Origin: Nitrospirota bacterium
GTDB taxonomy: Bacteria; Nitrospirota; Thermodesulfovibrionia; Thermodesulfovibrionales; JdFR-88
DNA: 64,000 nucleotides
Reading direction: 5' to 3'
Assembly (NCBI GenBank): GCA_021789215.1
Contig: JAJYJS010000002.1
Span: 67,762-131,761 of the forward strand
In this document: positions 1-8,818 of the stretch, piece by piece
Numbering within the stretch: the first letter of the stretch is position 1
Layout: every line of letters starts with the position of its first letter
Position numbers and translations under genes: made by a program
The notes under the pieces: generated by a model
Told to the model about the DNA's origin: nothing
The model's database searches: none
What the model saw: only the letters and a program-made list of their open reading frames with translations

Positions 1-114
1 TATGTGCTCCAGAGAGACGTTGACAACGGAAGTGTCCACTATCTCTATGAGCGTGGGCAGCATCACGGTGACCGCTATTATCCACTTGTTTACGTTGTTG
101 GTCTGCTGGTTCAT
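1..114 (-). CDS. EmrB/QacA-type (DHA2) MFS drug transporter, N-terminal fragment
   Basis: Only the first 38 codons lie inside the window; the gene runs off the left edge. The peptide starts MNQQTNNVNKW and enters a first membrane helix with the run LIEIVDTSVVNVSL, which is the typical helix-1 motif of 14-TM DHA2 (EmrB-like) proton-driven drug exporters. The ATG lies 27 bases after the stop codon of the HlyD/EmrA-type adaptor and in the same orientation. The order TetR, TolC, EmrA, EmrB is that of a complete tripartite efflux operon. Family assignment rests on the short N-terminus plus context. Confidence 0.8.
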   Translation of the reverse strand, partial: MNQQTNNVNKWIIAVTVMLPTLIEIVDTSVVNVSLEHI

Positions 115-141
115 GCCGTTTCCGGGGGCAAAGAAAAAACC

Positions 142-1239
142 TTACCTGACTATTACGGTCGGCACGACCGACATGCCTATCCTGAGGATATGGTCCGGGT
201 CCTCACCGGGGTTGATGACGATTTTAACCGGTATCCTCTGGACCACCTTGACATAATTGCCGGTGGCGTTTTCCGGGGGGAAGAGTGAGAAGACCGCGCC
301 GGTGCCTGCCATTATGCTCTGCACCGTGCCCCTGAACTTCCTGCCTGGATAGGTGTCCACCTCTATATCGACCTTCTGGCCCGGTTTCATCTTCTTTATG
401 TCGGTCTCCTTGTAATTGGCCGTAACCCATACGTCACTCAGGGGCACTATCGCCATCAGGGGCTGGGCGGGCTGGATCTGGTTGCCAAGCTGGACGGATT
501 TCTTGGTGACAAACCCGTCCGCCGGAGCGTAAATTTTCGTGTAGCCCGCATTCAACTGCGCGGCCTCAAGGCTGGCCTTTTTCTGGTTGATGACCGACGC
601 CTGGGAGAGAAGCGCCTTCTCAAGCTGGACGATAACAGCCTTCTGGGTTTGGACGGCGGACTGGGACATCTTCACTTTCTCGCTTGCATTCTTCACCCTG
701 GCGACGGCAACTTCATACCCGGTCTGGACATTGTCATAGCGCTCCTTCGAGATGGCCTCTTTTTTATAGAGGTTCCCGGCCCTCCTGATGTCCTTTTCCG
801 CCAGGGACAGGTTTGCCTGTTCGAGCTGAAGGCCGGCGTTTGCCGCCTTCACGTCCGCCTGCCGTTCAAGGAGCTGCTTTCTTGCCGCCTCGATCCTTGC
901 CCTGTACTCGGAAAATTTTCCTTCCTCCGCGCCAAGCCCGGACCGGGCCTCCCTGACCCTCACGTCATAATCCGTGGGGTCTATTTCCACAAGCAGGCCG
1001 CCCTGTTTAACAAACTGGTTGTCGTTTACGTTAATGGCGCAGACGGTGCCCGATACCTTCGAGGCTATCGTGTGCACGTTGCCGTCCACGAAGGCGTCGT
1101 CGGTGGAGATATGGGTCTTCTTGTACTGTATGTAGAAAAAGACCGCGAAGGCCGCTACGATGCCCGTAATCCCGAATATGACAAAAGCTAGCTTTCTCCT
1201 GCTCTTTGCAGGTTTTTTCTCCTGCTGGTTCTCTTGCAT
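142..1239 (-). CDS. EmrA/HlyD-family membrane fusion protein of drug efflux pump
   Basis: 365 aa, normal length for EmrA. A charged cytoplasmic N-terminus (residues 1-16) is followed by one membrane helix (about 17-37). Next comes the family signature HISTDDAFVDGNVHTIASKV and a biotinyl-lipoyl-like half (about 45-90). A long alpha-helical hairpin rich in K, E and Q spans about 90-215, followed by the second lipoyl half (AGYTKIYAPADGFV) and a beta-barrel. It should bridge the inner-membrane MFS pump (next gene) to the TolC-like outer-membrane channel encoded just upstream. The ATG is 2 bases after the tolC-like stop codon, so translation is probably coupled. The exported substrate cannot be read from the sequence. 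Confidence 0.93.
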   Translation of the reverse strand: MQENQQEKKPAKSRRKLAFVIFGITGIVAAFAVFFYIQYKKTHISTDDAFVDGNVHTIASKVSGTVCAINVNDNQFVKQGGLLVEIDPTDYDVRVREARSGLGAEEGKFSEYRARIEAARKQLLERQADVKAANAGLQLEQANLSLAEKDIRRAGNLYKKEAISKERYDNVQTGYEVAVARVKNASEKVKMSQSAVQTQKAVIVQLEKALLSQASVINQKKASLEAAQLNAGYTKIYAPADGFVTKKSVQLGNQIQPAQPLMAIVPLSDVWVTANYKETDIKKMKPGQKVDIEVDTYPGRKFRGTVQSIMAGTGAVFSLFPPENATGNYVKVVQRIPVKIVINPGEDPDHILRIGMSVVPTVIVR

Positions 1240-1241
1240 TG

Positions 1242-2555
1242 TTATTTATATACCTCCGATAAATCCTTTCCTTCCGAATATAAGACCCCGGCTTCCGCTT
1301 TCCTTAAATCGTATAACGCCGTAAAGTGATTGGTCTCGGCAACAGTCAGCAGTGTAAGCGCGTCGAGCACGTCCGTGGCGGTGCCGACGCCTTCCGTGTA
1401 TTTTACCCTGTTTATCCTCGCGTTCTCTTTCGCCTGCTCCACCGCCCCTTTGGTGACGGCCACCCTGTCCCTTGCCGACTGCAAATTCAGCATGTATCTT
1501 TGCACCTCGAGCCTGATGTCGTCGGCTATCTTGTCCCTCTGCTCCAATAGCTGCTGCTGCTGTCCGTGTATCTTCGATATCTCCGCGGTTGTCGCTCCGC
1601 CGTTGAATATATTGAACCTCATCCCGAGTATTAATGACCAGTTGCCGTTTGGGGTCATGAAGCGGTTCTGCGTATAGCCGTAGCCTCCCGATGCGAAGAA
1701 CTTTGGGAAATAATCCGCCCTGACCGATTCCCTTTGCAGATTGAGGGATTTCAGCGTTGCGTCCACTATCTTGAGTTCGGGCCTGTCCTGCTCCGCGCTC
1801 TTCCATGCGCTGCCAATGTCCGGGACTGTCTCCGGCAGCAGCGGGGTCTCCGAGACATCCACCGCCTGAAACTCCGTTGTCAGGGGCCTCGAAATGAGGT
1901 TGTTTACGCTGGAGGCGTTTACGTCCCTTACGTTCTTTGCGTTCACAAGCCTCTGTTTCGCGTCCGAAATCCGCACCTGGGCCTGCAAAAGGTCGTTCTT
2001 TGTAATCACGCCCTGGTTATACAGGTTTTCGGCGTCCTTCAGGTGCGACTCAAGCCTGTTCACTTCGTCCTGGGCCACCTGCACAAGCCTCTCGGACTCC
2101 AGCAGGTCCAGATACGCCAGCGTGAAATTCAGCGCGACAAGGTTTCTTATCCTCGATGTGTCGTATTTTTTGGACTCGAGGACCATCTTGCTCGCCCCGT
2201 ACCTGGAGGCATTGCCCTTGAAGTCCCAGAGTGTCTGCTGCACGTTTACGCTCAGGGCATAAAAGTCCTTCTGCGACGTGGGAACGGTCAGCGGGCCGAA
2301 AACGGCCTTGGGCTCACTGGCAAGAAACGTCTGGTCATAGGCCGCGTTCACGCTGGGCAGCATCGGGGCCCTTGCCATGCGCGTGTCCGACCTTGCGATT
2401 TTCTCCTCGTCCCTGGCTATTTTCACAAGCCTGTTGTCGCGGGTGGCAAGCTTTAGCCCCTCCGAAATCGTAAGCACCTCCGAATAGGCATTGCCCGCGC
2501 AAAAAAACGCCGCCAGAACGGCTGCCATCGCGAAAAAAGTTTTAAAAAATTTCAT
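1242..2555 (-). CDS. TolC-family outer membrane efflux protein
   Basis: 437 aa with a Sec signal peptide (MKFFKTFFAMAAVLAAFFCAGNAYS). The two-fold internal repeat of the TolC/OEP family is visible as two long helical stretches, about 120-215 (LLESERLVQVAQDEVNRLESH) and 330-420. Each is preceded by beta-strand-like segments such as SVNAAYDQTF and FASGGYGYTQNRF. It forms the outer-membrane duct for the EmrAB-type pump encoded downstream. Its ATG overlaps the tetR stop codon by 4 bases (2552-2555), so regulator and channel are translationally coupled. It is a different paralogue from the TolC-like protein at 34138-35490. Confidence 0.92.
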   Translation of the reverse strand: MKFFKTFFAMAAVLAAFFCAGNAYSEVLTISEGLKLATRDNRLVKIARDEEKIARSDTRMARAPMLPSVNAAYDQTFLASEPKAVFGPLTVPTSQKDFYALSVNVQQTLWDFKGNASRYGASKMVLESKKYDTSRIRNLVALNFTLAYLDLLESERLVQVAQDEVNRLESHLKDAENLYNQGVITKNDLLQAQVRISDAKQRLVNAKNVRDVNASSVNNLISRPLTTEFQAVDVSETPLLPETVPDIGSAWKSAEQDRPELKIVDATLKSLNLQRESVRADYFPKFFASGGYGYTQNRFMTPNGNWSLILGMRFNIFNGGATTAEISKIHGQQQQLLEQRDKIADDIRLEVQRYMLNLQSARDRVAVTKGAVEQAKENARINRVKYTEGVGTATDVLDALTLLTVAETNHFTALYDLRKAEAGVLYSEGKDLSEVYK

Positions 2556-3163
2556 TTGACCGTGCCCCTGGCGAATATCCCGACGTATTGCTTTATCAAC
2601 TTGTCCCTTTCCGCGCCCGTTATCTCCTTTTTCAAAAGCAGTTCCTGGGTATTGAAATATGAAAAGAAAAGCCCCATGAAGGCCTTGGCCCCATATTCGG
2701 CGTCAAAACCCCTCAACACCCCCCTTTCCTGAAGGTGCTCGAAATAGGAGGCGAGCGTCCTTGTCAACTCGTCTATAAAATTATGGTATATCTCTTTTAC
2801 CTTCGATGGATAGAGCTGCATCTCCGAATACATTATCCTGATAAGCTCGCGCCTTTCGGAAAGCCTGTTCAGGAATTTTTTCGCGATAAGCGCAAGCGCG
2901 TCCTCGTAAGCCATCTCCTGCAACTCCGGCAAAAGCCCCTTCAGCGCGGGCAGGAAGGTATAGCTGTTGATTATCTCCTTGAAAAGCGCCTCTTTCGAGG
3001 AGAAATGTCTGAAAAGCGTGAGTTCGGCAACCCCCGCCCTTAAGGCTATGTCCTTCGTCGTGGAGCCAAGATAGCCCTTCTCCGAAAACAGCCTGAGCCC
3101 CGCCTCAAGGAGTTTTTCCCGCGTACCCCTGGCCTTTTCTGCGTTATCCGTCCTGATCTTCAT
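2552..3163 (-). CDS. TetR/AcrR-family transcriptional regulator
   Basis: 203 aa. The N-terminal HTH is typical of TetR: about residues 14-60 contain REKLLEAGLRLFSEKGYLGS, then TTKDIALRAGVAELTLFRHF. The C-terminal about 140 aa is all-helical and variable, as expected for a ligand-binding and dimerisation domain. It is the first gene of the efflux operon and overlaps the tolC-like gene by 4 bases, the usual layout of a self-repressing local regulator. A TTGACA-N17-TAAAGT promoter sits right in front, with a GTAAGTAA-type repeat between the -10 box and the start codon that could be its operator. The effector is unknown. Confidence 0.93.
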   Translation of the reverse strand: MKIRTDNAEKARGTREKLLEAGLRLFSEKGYLGSTTKDIALRAGVAELTLFRHFSSKEALFKEIINSYTFLPALKGLLPELQEMAYEDALALIAKKFLNRLSERRELIRIMYSEMQLYPSKVKEIYHNFIDELTRTLASYFEHLQERGVLRGFDAEYGAKAFMGLFFSYFNTQELLLKKEITGAERDKLIKQYVGIFARGTVK

Positions 3164-3180
3164 GATGTTAGTGCTTACTT

Positions 3181-3209
3181 ACTTTAACAGCGGAGCAGGA
3201 AATTGTCAA
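3181..3209 (-). promoter_or_regulatory. Promoter of the tetR-tolC-emrAB operon
   Basis: Read on the minus strand: TTGACA (3209-3204), 17-base spacer, TAAAGT (3186-3181). The start would fall near 3174, only about 11 bases before the tetR ATG, and no Shine-Dalgarno is visible. The bases between -10 and ATG contain the repeated motif AGTAAGTAAG, a plausible TetR operator (inference). Confidence 0.6.
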
Positions 3210-3222
3210 TATTGAAGAGTAT

Positions 3223-3368
3223 GCTGAAAAACTATTTTAATTGTCATTGCGAGCGAAGCGAAGCAATCTCGTTTCATATTTAATCAGCAACTTATGAGAT
3301 TGCTTCGCCGCTTTCGCTAGTCAGCGCTTTAAGCTCCTCGCAATGACTCGGAATGAGACTTTTTCAGC
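3223..3368. repeat. Palindromic dispersed repeat (MITE/REP-like)
   Basis: An imperfect inverted repeat of about 146 bases. The ends are GCTGAAAAA and TTTTTCAGC. Inside them lie GTCATTGCGAGCGAAGCGAA on the left and CTCGCAATGAC on the right, with a central GCAATCTC...GAGATTGC pair. No ORF is present. It lies between the divergent ends of the tetR promoter and the hydrolase gene. A truncated relative with the same end order is at 49435-49470. The TCATTGCGAG...CTCGCAATGA core resembles repeats widespread in Nitrospirota and Deltaproteobacteria genomes (recollection, not searched). Confidence 0.75.
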
Positions 3369-3398
3369 CTGTTATATTAATTCCTTAATGGTTTTTTC

Positions 3399-3971
3399 CT
3401 ATTTGATTCTTCTGGAGACAGCCCTGAACTCCTGGGTGCCGACACGTTCAAGGAGCTGAAAGAGTGCCGTCTCGGTGCAGGAAACAACCGCCCCGGCATC
3501 CCTCATGAACTCAAGCGCCGTAAAATAGTTCTCCTTTGCGCGGGAACAGACGGCATCGGAAATGACATGCACCTTAAAACCCCTGTCCAGAAGGCCAAGA
3601 CAGGTCTGGAGCACGCATATATGGGTCTCCATCCCCGCAAGGACAACGGTTTTTTCTCCTTTGCCCAGCGCTTCCGCGGCAAGGAAGGAGGGCTCCCCGC
3701 AGCAGTCGAACGTCATCTTCTCGATGGGCTCATAGGAATGGAGGGCTGTTTTTATCTCCGGGATGGTCGGGCCAAGCCCTTTTGAATACTGCTCGGTGAG
3801 AACCACGGGAATGGAGAGGAGCTTTGCCGCTTCTACGAGGTGCACACAGTTGGCCGCAACCTTCCGCCTTTCCTCCATGATGGCGGCAAGCTTCTCCTGT
3901 ATGTCCACGATGAGCAGGACGGCGGAATCCCTTCTCAGGAGGAATTTTTTTCCGCCGTCCGTCCCGCCCAC
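3399..3971 (-). CDS. Isochorismatase/nicotinamidase-like cysteine hydrolase
   Basis: 190 aa, alpha/beta fold of the isochorismatase-like hydrolases. The catalytic triad is visible: Asp23 (LLIVDIQEKL), Lys85 (IEKMTFDCCG) and Cys119 (GMETHICVLQT). The cis-peptide-type GMETHICV segment is also conserved. YcaC-like and plain isochorismatase-like members share this pattern, and the exact amide or ester substrate cannot be told. It is the last gene of the acetate operon, 9 bases after acs, so it is probably co-transcribed. A link to acetate metabolism is inferred only from position. Confidence 0.9.
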   Translation of the reverse strand: MGGTDGGKKFLLRRDSAVLLIVDIQEKLAAIMEERRKVAANCVHLVEAAKLLSIPVVLTEQYSKGLGPTIPEIKTALHSYEPIEKMTFDCCGEPSFLAAEALGKGEKTVVLAGMETHICVLQTCLGLLDRGFKVHVISDAVCSRAKENYFTALEFMRDAGAVVSCTETALFQLLERVGTQEFRAVSRRIK

Positions 3972-3980
3972 CTGCGCTTT

Positions 3981-5963
3981 CTAGAGCCTGCCCTTCACAA
4001 GGTTGTCCACGACCGAAGGGTCGGCAAGCGTCGAGGTATCGCCAAGGTCTCCGACATCGCCCCTTGCGATCTTCCTCAAAATTCTCCTCATGATCTTTCC
4101 GCTTCTGGTCTTGGGAAGCCCCGGAGCGAACTGGAGCTTGTCGGGGGTTGCAATGGGCCCAATAACGCTCCTGACATGTCCAACGAGCATTTTTTTCAGC
4201 TCGTCAGTGGGCTGGAGTCCGTCCTTCAGGGTCACATAGCTGTAAATGCCCTCCCCTTTCACATCGTGCGGAAAACCGACAACGGCCGCTTCGGCGACCG
4301 CCTCGTGGCTCACGAGGGCCGATTCCACCTCGGCGGTCCCTATCCTGTGGCCCGAGACGTTGATGACGTCGTCAACCCTGCCCATGAGCCAGTAGTCGCC
4401 GTCCTCATCCACCCTCGCGCCGTCGCCCGTGAAATACTTGCCCGGGAAGCGGCTGAAATAGACTTCCCTGACCCTCGCGTTCTCCGGGTCCCCGTAGGTG
4501 CCCCGTATCATGCCCGGCCAGGGCTTGTCTATTACAAGGTAGCCGCCCTCATTGGGCTGGGCGGGCTCTCCCCTTTCGTTCACCACCTGCGGCACAACGC
4601 CGGGGAACGGCCTGCACGCGGAGCCGGGCTTCAGCGTCATGGCCCCGGCCAGGGGGGTTATCAGGATGCCGCCCGTTTCGGTCTGCCACCAGGTGTCCAC
4701 AATAGGCAGCTTACCCTTGCCCACGTAGGTGTGATACCACATCCACGCCTCGGGGTTTATGGGCTCGCCGACTGTCCCAAGGAGCCTCAGGGATGAAAGG
4801 TCGTGGCTGGTGACCCACTTCTCCCCCTCCCTCATGAGCGCCCTTATGGCCGTCGGGGCCGTATAGAAGATGTTCACGCCGTGCTTGTCTACAATGTCCC
4901 AGAACCTTCCTGGGTCCGGATAGCTGGGAATGCCCTCGAACATGAGCGAGGTCGCGCCCGCCGAGAGCGGCCCGTACACGATATAGCTGTGCCCGGTAAT
5001 CCAGCCTATGTCCGCCGTGCAGAAGTGTATCTGCTCGTCGTGGTAGTCGAATATCCACTTGAAGGTCAGGTTGGTGTACAGCATGTACCCGCCGGTGGTG
5101 TGGAGCACGCCCTTGGGCTTGCCCGTGGAGCCCGATGTGTAAAGGATGAAAAGCGGGTCCTCGGCGTCCATCTCCTCGGGCTGGCAGAAATTGGAGATGT
5201 CTTTGGCGGCCATCTCGTCGTTCCACCAGAGGTCCCTGCCGGGGGTGACGTCCACGTCCGCGCACGTCCTGCGGACCGTAATCACCTTCTCCACGGTGGG
5301 GCATTCGTTCAGGGCCTCGTCGCAGTTGCTCTTGAGGGCGACCTTCCTCCCGCCCCTCAGGCCCTGGTCGGCGGTAATGACCAGCTTCGCCTTGCAGTCG
5401 TTTATCCTGTCCCTCAGGGACTGGGCGGAAAAGCCGCCGAACACTATGCTGTGTATCGCGCCGATCCTTGCGCACGCAAGCATCGAGACTACAAGCTCCG
5501 GGATCATGGGCAGATAGATCGTCACCCGGTCGCCCTTCCGGATGCCGTGCTTTTTGAGTACGTTGGCGAAGCGGCTTACCTCGGTATAGAGCTGCTGGTA
5601 CGTGAACGTCTTGTAGCTGCCGTCGTCTGCCTCCCATATTATGGCCGCCTTGTTCCTGAGCGGAGTGGAGAGGTGCCTGTCGAGGCAGTTGTACGAGGCA
5701 TTCAGCTTGCCCCCGGCAAACCATTTGATATACGGCTTGCCGAAATCGTAGTCGAGGACCTTGTCCCATTTCCTGTACCAGGCAAGGTTCTTTTCCGCCA
5801 TCTCGCCCCAAAAGCCTTCGGGGTCCTCAACGGACCTCCTGTAGGTCCGCTCGTACTCCTCCATGCCCTTGATGTGGGCTTCCCTGCTGAACCAGTCCGG
5901 GGGCGGGAACACCCTGCTCTCGGACATCAGCACGTCAAAACCTTTTTTATCCTTATCAGTCAT
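3981..5963 (-). CDS. acs: Acetyl-CoA synthetase (AMP-forming)
   Basis: 660 aa, full length for Acs. It converts acetate, ATP and CoA to acetyl-CoA through acetyl-AMP. Visible features: the N-terminal ACAS segment (about 30-90), the P-loop [12 protein letters not shown], the adenylate motif [14 protein letters not shown], the WWQTETGG acetate-pocket signature, the hinge region [15 protein letters not shown], and the catalytic lysine Lys623 in [13 protein letters not shown], the usual site of regulatory acetylation. It follows the acetate symporter by 76 bases on the same strand and precedes the hydrolase. Together with the symporter it makes a high-affinity acetate-scavenging route. It is probably under the sigma-54 promoter at 10754-10769. 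Confidence 0.97.
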   Translation of the reverse strand: MTDKDKKGFDVLMSESRVFPPPDWFSREAHIKGMEEYERTYRRSVEDPEGFWGEMAEKNLAWYRKWDKVLDYDFGKPYIKWFAGGKLNASYNCLDRHLSTPLRNKAAIIWEADDGSYKTFTYQQLYTEVSRFANVLKKHGIRKGDRVTIYLPMIPELVVSMLACARIGAIHSIVFGGFSAQSLRDRINDCKAKLVITADQGLRGGRKVALKSNCDEALNECPTVEKVITVRRTCADVDVTPGRDLWWNDEMAAKDISNFCQPEEMDAEDPLFILYTSGSTGKPKGVLHTTGGYMLYTNLTFKWIFDYHDEQIHFCTADIGWITGHSYIVYGPLSAGATSLMFEGIPSYPDPGRFWDIVDKHGVNIFYTAPTAIRALMREGEKWVTSHDLSSLRLLGTVGEPINPEAWMWYHTYVGKGKLPIVDTWWQTETGGILITPLAGAMTLKPGSACRPFPGVVPQVVNERGEPAQPNEGGYLVIDKPWPGMIRGTYGDPENARVREVYFSRFPGKYFTGDGARVDEDGDYWLMGRVDDVINVSGHRIGTAEVESALVSHEAVAEAAVVGFPHDVKGEGIYSYVTLKDGLQPTDELKKMLVGHVRSVIGPIATPDKLQFAPGLPKTRSGKIMRRILRKIARGDVGDLGDTSTLADPSVVDNLVKGRL

Positions 5964-6039
5964 TCCTTCCGATGCCTCCTACGCCGGATGAAGTTTTTTT
6001 GTTTTCTGCCAGTGATTTCTCGATTGTAGCACAAAACGC

Positions 6040-7740
6040 CTACTCCGCACCTATGCCGAGATAACTCCTCAGTTTCTCGTCCTCGAACTTCTCCTCCGCC
6101 GTTTTCTCCGCAGACATCAGCGAAACTAAAATGCCCACGAGGAAGGCCGCGCCCATCGAGACGAGGCCGGGGTTTTTGAGCGGGAAGAGGGCCTTGGGCA
6201 TGCCCGCGGTGAGTTCCTTCTTTTTCGCGTCCGCCTGGGCGGTAAGCTGCGTTATCGCGTCAACGGAAGCGGTCCCCTGCTTCTGGAGCGCCGCCACCTG
6301 CGCCTTTGCCTCAAGGTCAACCGTTTTTATCTGCTTCTCGATGGCTGCCTTGTCCTTGGCGTGGATGACGTCCACCCATACTGTGGGGCTGATTATGATG
6401 AGCACGGTTGCAAGGATGAGGCCCGTGTAGATGCTGGTCACCGCGCCCTTGGTCGTGAATTTCTTCCACGTAATGGAAAGCAGGAGGGCCGGGAAGTTGG
6501 CGCTCGCGGCAATGGCGAATGCGAGCCCCACGAGGAAGGCCACGTTCTGGCCCTTGAAGAGGATGGCGATAAGAATGGCCGCTATCCCGAGTCCGACCGT
6601 TGCGGCCTTTGCCACCTTGACCTCTTCCTTCTCGTTGGACACGCCCTTTCTCACGACGCCGACATAGAGGTCATGCGAAAGCGCCGATGCGCCCGCAAGC
6701 GTAAGACCGGAAACGACGGCAAGGATAGTGGCGAACGCAACGGCCGAAAGGAAGCCCAGGAAAAGGTTGCCGCCAAGGAATTCGGCAAGCAGGGGGGCCG
6801 CCATGTTGCCGCCCTTGTCTATGCTCATGATGAGGCTCTTGCCGGCGAGCACCGCTGCGCCAAAGCCGATGGTGACCGTAAGTATGTAGAAGTACCCGAT
6901 GAAACCGGTCGCGTAGAAAACGGACTTCCTCGCCTCCTTGGCGTTGGGGACCGTATAGAACCTCATGAGGATGTGCGGGAGCCCCGCGGTGCCGAACATC
7001 AGGGCAAGCCCAAGCGAGATGGCGTCTACGGGGTTCGATATCAGGCCGCCCGGGGCCAGGAAGCTGTCGCCGTATTTGGCCGCGGCCTGTCCGAAAAGCG
7101 AGCCGTAGTTGAACCCGAACTTCATCAGGGTAAGCAGGACAAGCAGTGTGGCCCCGCCCAGCAGCAGGGCCGCTTTTATTATCTGCACCCATGTGGTGGC
7201 AAGCATGCCGCCAAACAGCACGTAGGCTATCATGAGTATGCCGACGATTATAACGGCAAGCTCGAAAGGCAAGCCGAACATCAGCTTGATGAGCGTGCCC
7301 GCGCCGACCATCTGCGCCGTAAGATAGGCGAGGACCGTTACGAGCGAGCCCGCGGCGGCCGCGGCCCTTATCGGCCTCTGGTTGAGCCTGTATGCCACGA
7401 CGTCCGCGAACGTGTATTTGCCAAGGTTCCTGAGCGGCTCGGATATGAGGAACATTATAATGGGCCAACCGACGAGCCAGCCCACCGAGTATATGAGGCC
7501 GTCGAACCCGGAGGTGGAAACCAGGCCCGCTATGCCAAGAAACGACGCCGCGCTCATGTAGTCTCCGGCAAGCGCGAGGCCGTTCTGGAAACCGGTGATG
7601 CTCCTGCCGGCGGCATAGAACTCCTTTGTCGTCCTCGTCCTTTTCGCGGCCCAGTACGTGATTACGAGCGTGCTTATCACAAACAGCACAAAAAACGTTA
7701 CGGCAACGGGGTTTGCCTGCCCTATTATCGTCTGCTGCAT
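6040..7740 (-). CDS. actP: Cation/acetate symporter (SSS family)
   Basis: 566 aa sodium:solute symporter with about 13 membrane helices. The N-terminal [29 protein letters not shown] is characteristic of ActP. A soluble, Lys/Ala/Gln-rich insertion of about 70 residues (about 455-520, from [13 protein letters not shown] to AKKKELTAG) sits between two late helices, as in ActP homologues of Deltaproteobacteria. It imports acetate and possibly other short monocarboxylates with a cation. The DUF485 gene ends 3 bases before its ATG and acs follows, the classic DUF485-actP-acs arrangement. TTG or GTG alternatives are not needed because the ATG start gives a family-typical N-terminus. Confidence 0.95.
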   Translation of the reverse strand: MQQTIIGQANPVAVTFFVLFVISTLVITYWAAKRTRTTKEFYAAGRSITGFQNGLALAGDYMSAASFLGIAGLVSTSGFDGLIYSVGWLVGWPIIMFLISEPLRNLGKYTFADVVAYRLNQRPIRAAAAAGSLVTVLAYLTAQMVGAGTLIKLMFGLPFELAVIIVGILMIAYVLFGGMLATTWVQIIKAALLLGGATLLVLLTLMKFGFNYGSLFGQAAAKYGDSFLAPGGLISNPVDAISLGLALMFGTAGLPHILMRFYTVPNAKEARKSVFYATGFIGYFYILTVTIGFGAAVLAGKSLIMSIDKGGNMAAPLLAEFLGGNLFLGFLSAVAFATILAVVSGLTLAGASALSHDLYVGVVRKGVSNEKEEVKVAKAATVGLGIAAILIAILFKGQNVAFLVGLAFAIAASANFPALLLSITWKKFTTKGAVTSIYTGLILATVLIIISPTVWVDVIHAKDKAAIEKQIKTVDLEAKAQVAALQKQGTASVDAITQLTAQADAKKKELTAGMPKALFPLKNPGLVSMGAAFLVGILVSLMSAEKTAEEKFEDEKLRSYLGIGAE

Positions 7741-7743
7741 CGG

Positions 7744-8052
7744 TTACCCTCCTATCTTCTCTTTTATTTTTTCGACCATCACGTCGTACTTGTTGTTCGC
7801 CCAGCGGATGTAAATGCCGGTAAGTATCCAGGACAGGAGTATAACACCCACCCCGATGGGTATCCCTATGGTCGTCGCGCCCCCGGCCGAGAGCTTCGTC
7901 GCCAGAAACGGCTTGTCGAAGGCGATGAGGAAGACAAAGCCGAAATAGATTATAAGCTCCAGTATCGTTAGTATGATGGATATGGAGTTCTTCCTTCCGG
8001 CCATCTCCCTGAAGTCCTTGTCGTTCAGAATGTCCAGTTTGCTCTTGCCCAT
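7744..8052 (-). CDS. DUF485 (YjcH-type) small membrane protein
   Basis: 102 aa with two predicted membrane helices (about 30-50 and 62-85). The start LDILNDKDFREMAGRKN and the helix SIILTILELIIYFGFVFLIA match the DUF485 family, which almost always precedes actP. Its role is not firmly established; it is regarded as an accessory protein of the symporter. The stop codon is 3 bases from the actP start, so the two are translationally linked. The ATG is preceded by AAAGGAGGAGAAA, a strong ribosome-binding site. Confidence 0.93.
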   Translation of the reverse strand: MGKSKLDILNDKDFREMAGRKNSISIILTILELIIYFGFVFLIAFDKPFLATKLSAGGATTIGIPIGVGVILLSWILTGIYIRWANNKYDVMVEKIKEKIGG

Positions 8053-8077
8053 TTTCTCCTCCTCCTTTTTTTAGAAA

Positions 8078-8818
8078 TCAGAAATTGCCAATCTCGCCCG
8101 AAAAAAACCTGTGCCTTTCACCTCCCTTGTCCGGGTCCCCTATTCTCAGGAGACCTTCTATATCCCCAACCCCTTCCTCCGCCAAAAGGGGGATGAGTCT
8201 CTGGAAAAGCTGGGCCGTAATGAAGGCGTCCATAAGCGCGTCATGCGCCTGGCGCACCGCTATGCCCAGGCACCTGGCCAGCTCGTGCAGTTTGCCCGAT
8301 ACCGGAAAACCGGTGCGGCACCCCCTCTTCCTCAGCCATTCCACCAGGCTGAATGTGTCTACAGCCCGGTTGCGGAACTCCCGTCCCGGCAGGCGCTTCA
8401 TCTCCTTTCCGATAAAGGCGAGGTCTATCGAGACCATATGGCCCACTACGATATCGCCGCCGCAGAAATCGAGGAACCCGGAAAGGACCTGCCCTATCGG
8501 GGGCTTTTCAGCAAGCTCCGAGGGCGTTATGCCGTGGACTATTACGCTGCCTGGCTTCATGTGGTTTGTCCCGGGGTTTGCAAGCATGTTGAAGGTCTCT
8601 CCAAGCTCAATCCTCCCGCCCGTCATCTTGACGGCCCCCATGGAGATTATCCCGTCCTTTTTTTCATCGAGCCCCGTAAGCTCGGTATCGAAAACTGTAT
8701 ACCTGGCCTCCGTGACGGACAGGCCATGTATTGCCGGTGCGTTTGCGTCAGCTGCCTTCTTTTTCCTGAACATGATTATCTTTTTCCCAACTGCCCTCAT
8801 GGCATCAACGCCCCTCAC
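8078..8818 (-). CDS. DEDDh 3'-5' exonuclease (DnaQ/PolC epsilon-like)
   Basis: 246 aa with a GTG start that overlaps the stop codon of the upstream DUF294 gene by four bases. The exonuclease motifs are visible: Exo I YTVFDTELTGLD with Asp44 and Glu46, Exo II VGHMVSIDLAFI, and Exo III HDALMDAFITAQLF with the His and Asp. Only the nuclease domain is present, with no polymerase or helicase partner domain. Standalone DnaQ-like proteins next to CNMP-CBS-DUF294 genes and acetate-symporter genes are a recurring arrangement in proteobacteria, but the reason is not known. A later ATG (residue 7 or 16) could be the true start. Confidence 0.9.
   Translation of the reverse strand: MRGVDAMRAVGKKIIMFRKKKAADANAPAIHGLSVTEARYTVFDTELTGLDEKKDGIISMGAVKMTGGRIELGETFNMLANPGTNHMKPGSVIVHGITPSELAEKPPIGQVLSGFLDFCGGDIVVGHMVSIDLAFIGKEMKRLPGREFRNRAVDTFSLVEWLRKRGCRTGFPVSGKLHELARCLGIAVRQAHDALMDAFITAQLFQRLIPLLAEEGVGDIEGLLRIGDPDKGGERHRFFSGEIGNF

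Noticed and set aside
3223-3368. Possible CRISPR array or regulatory RNA
   Set aside because: There is a single palindrome, with no regularly spaced direct repeats and no cas genes. It is better explained as a dispersed repeat.
6361-7971. Plus-strand open frame of 536 codons
   Set aside because: Antisense to actP and DUF485, both strongly supported. Very charged, no recognisable domain.
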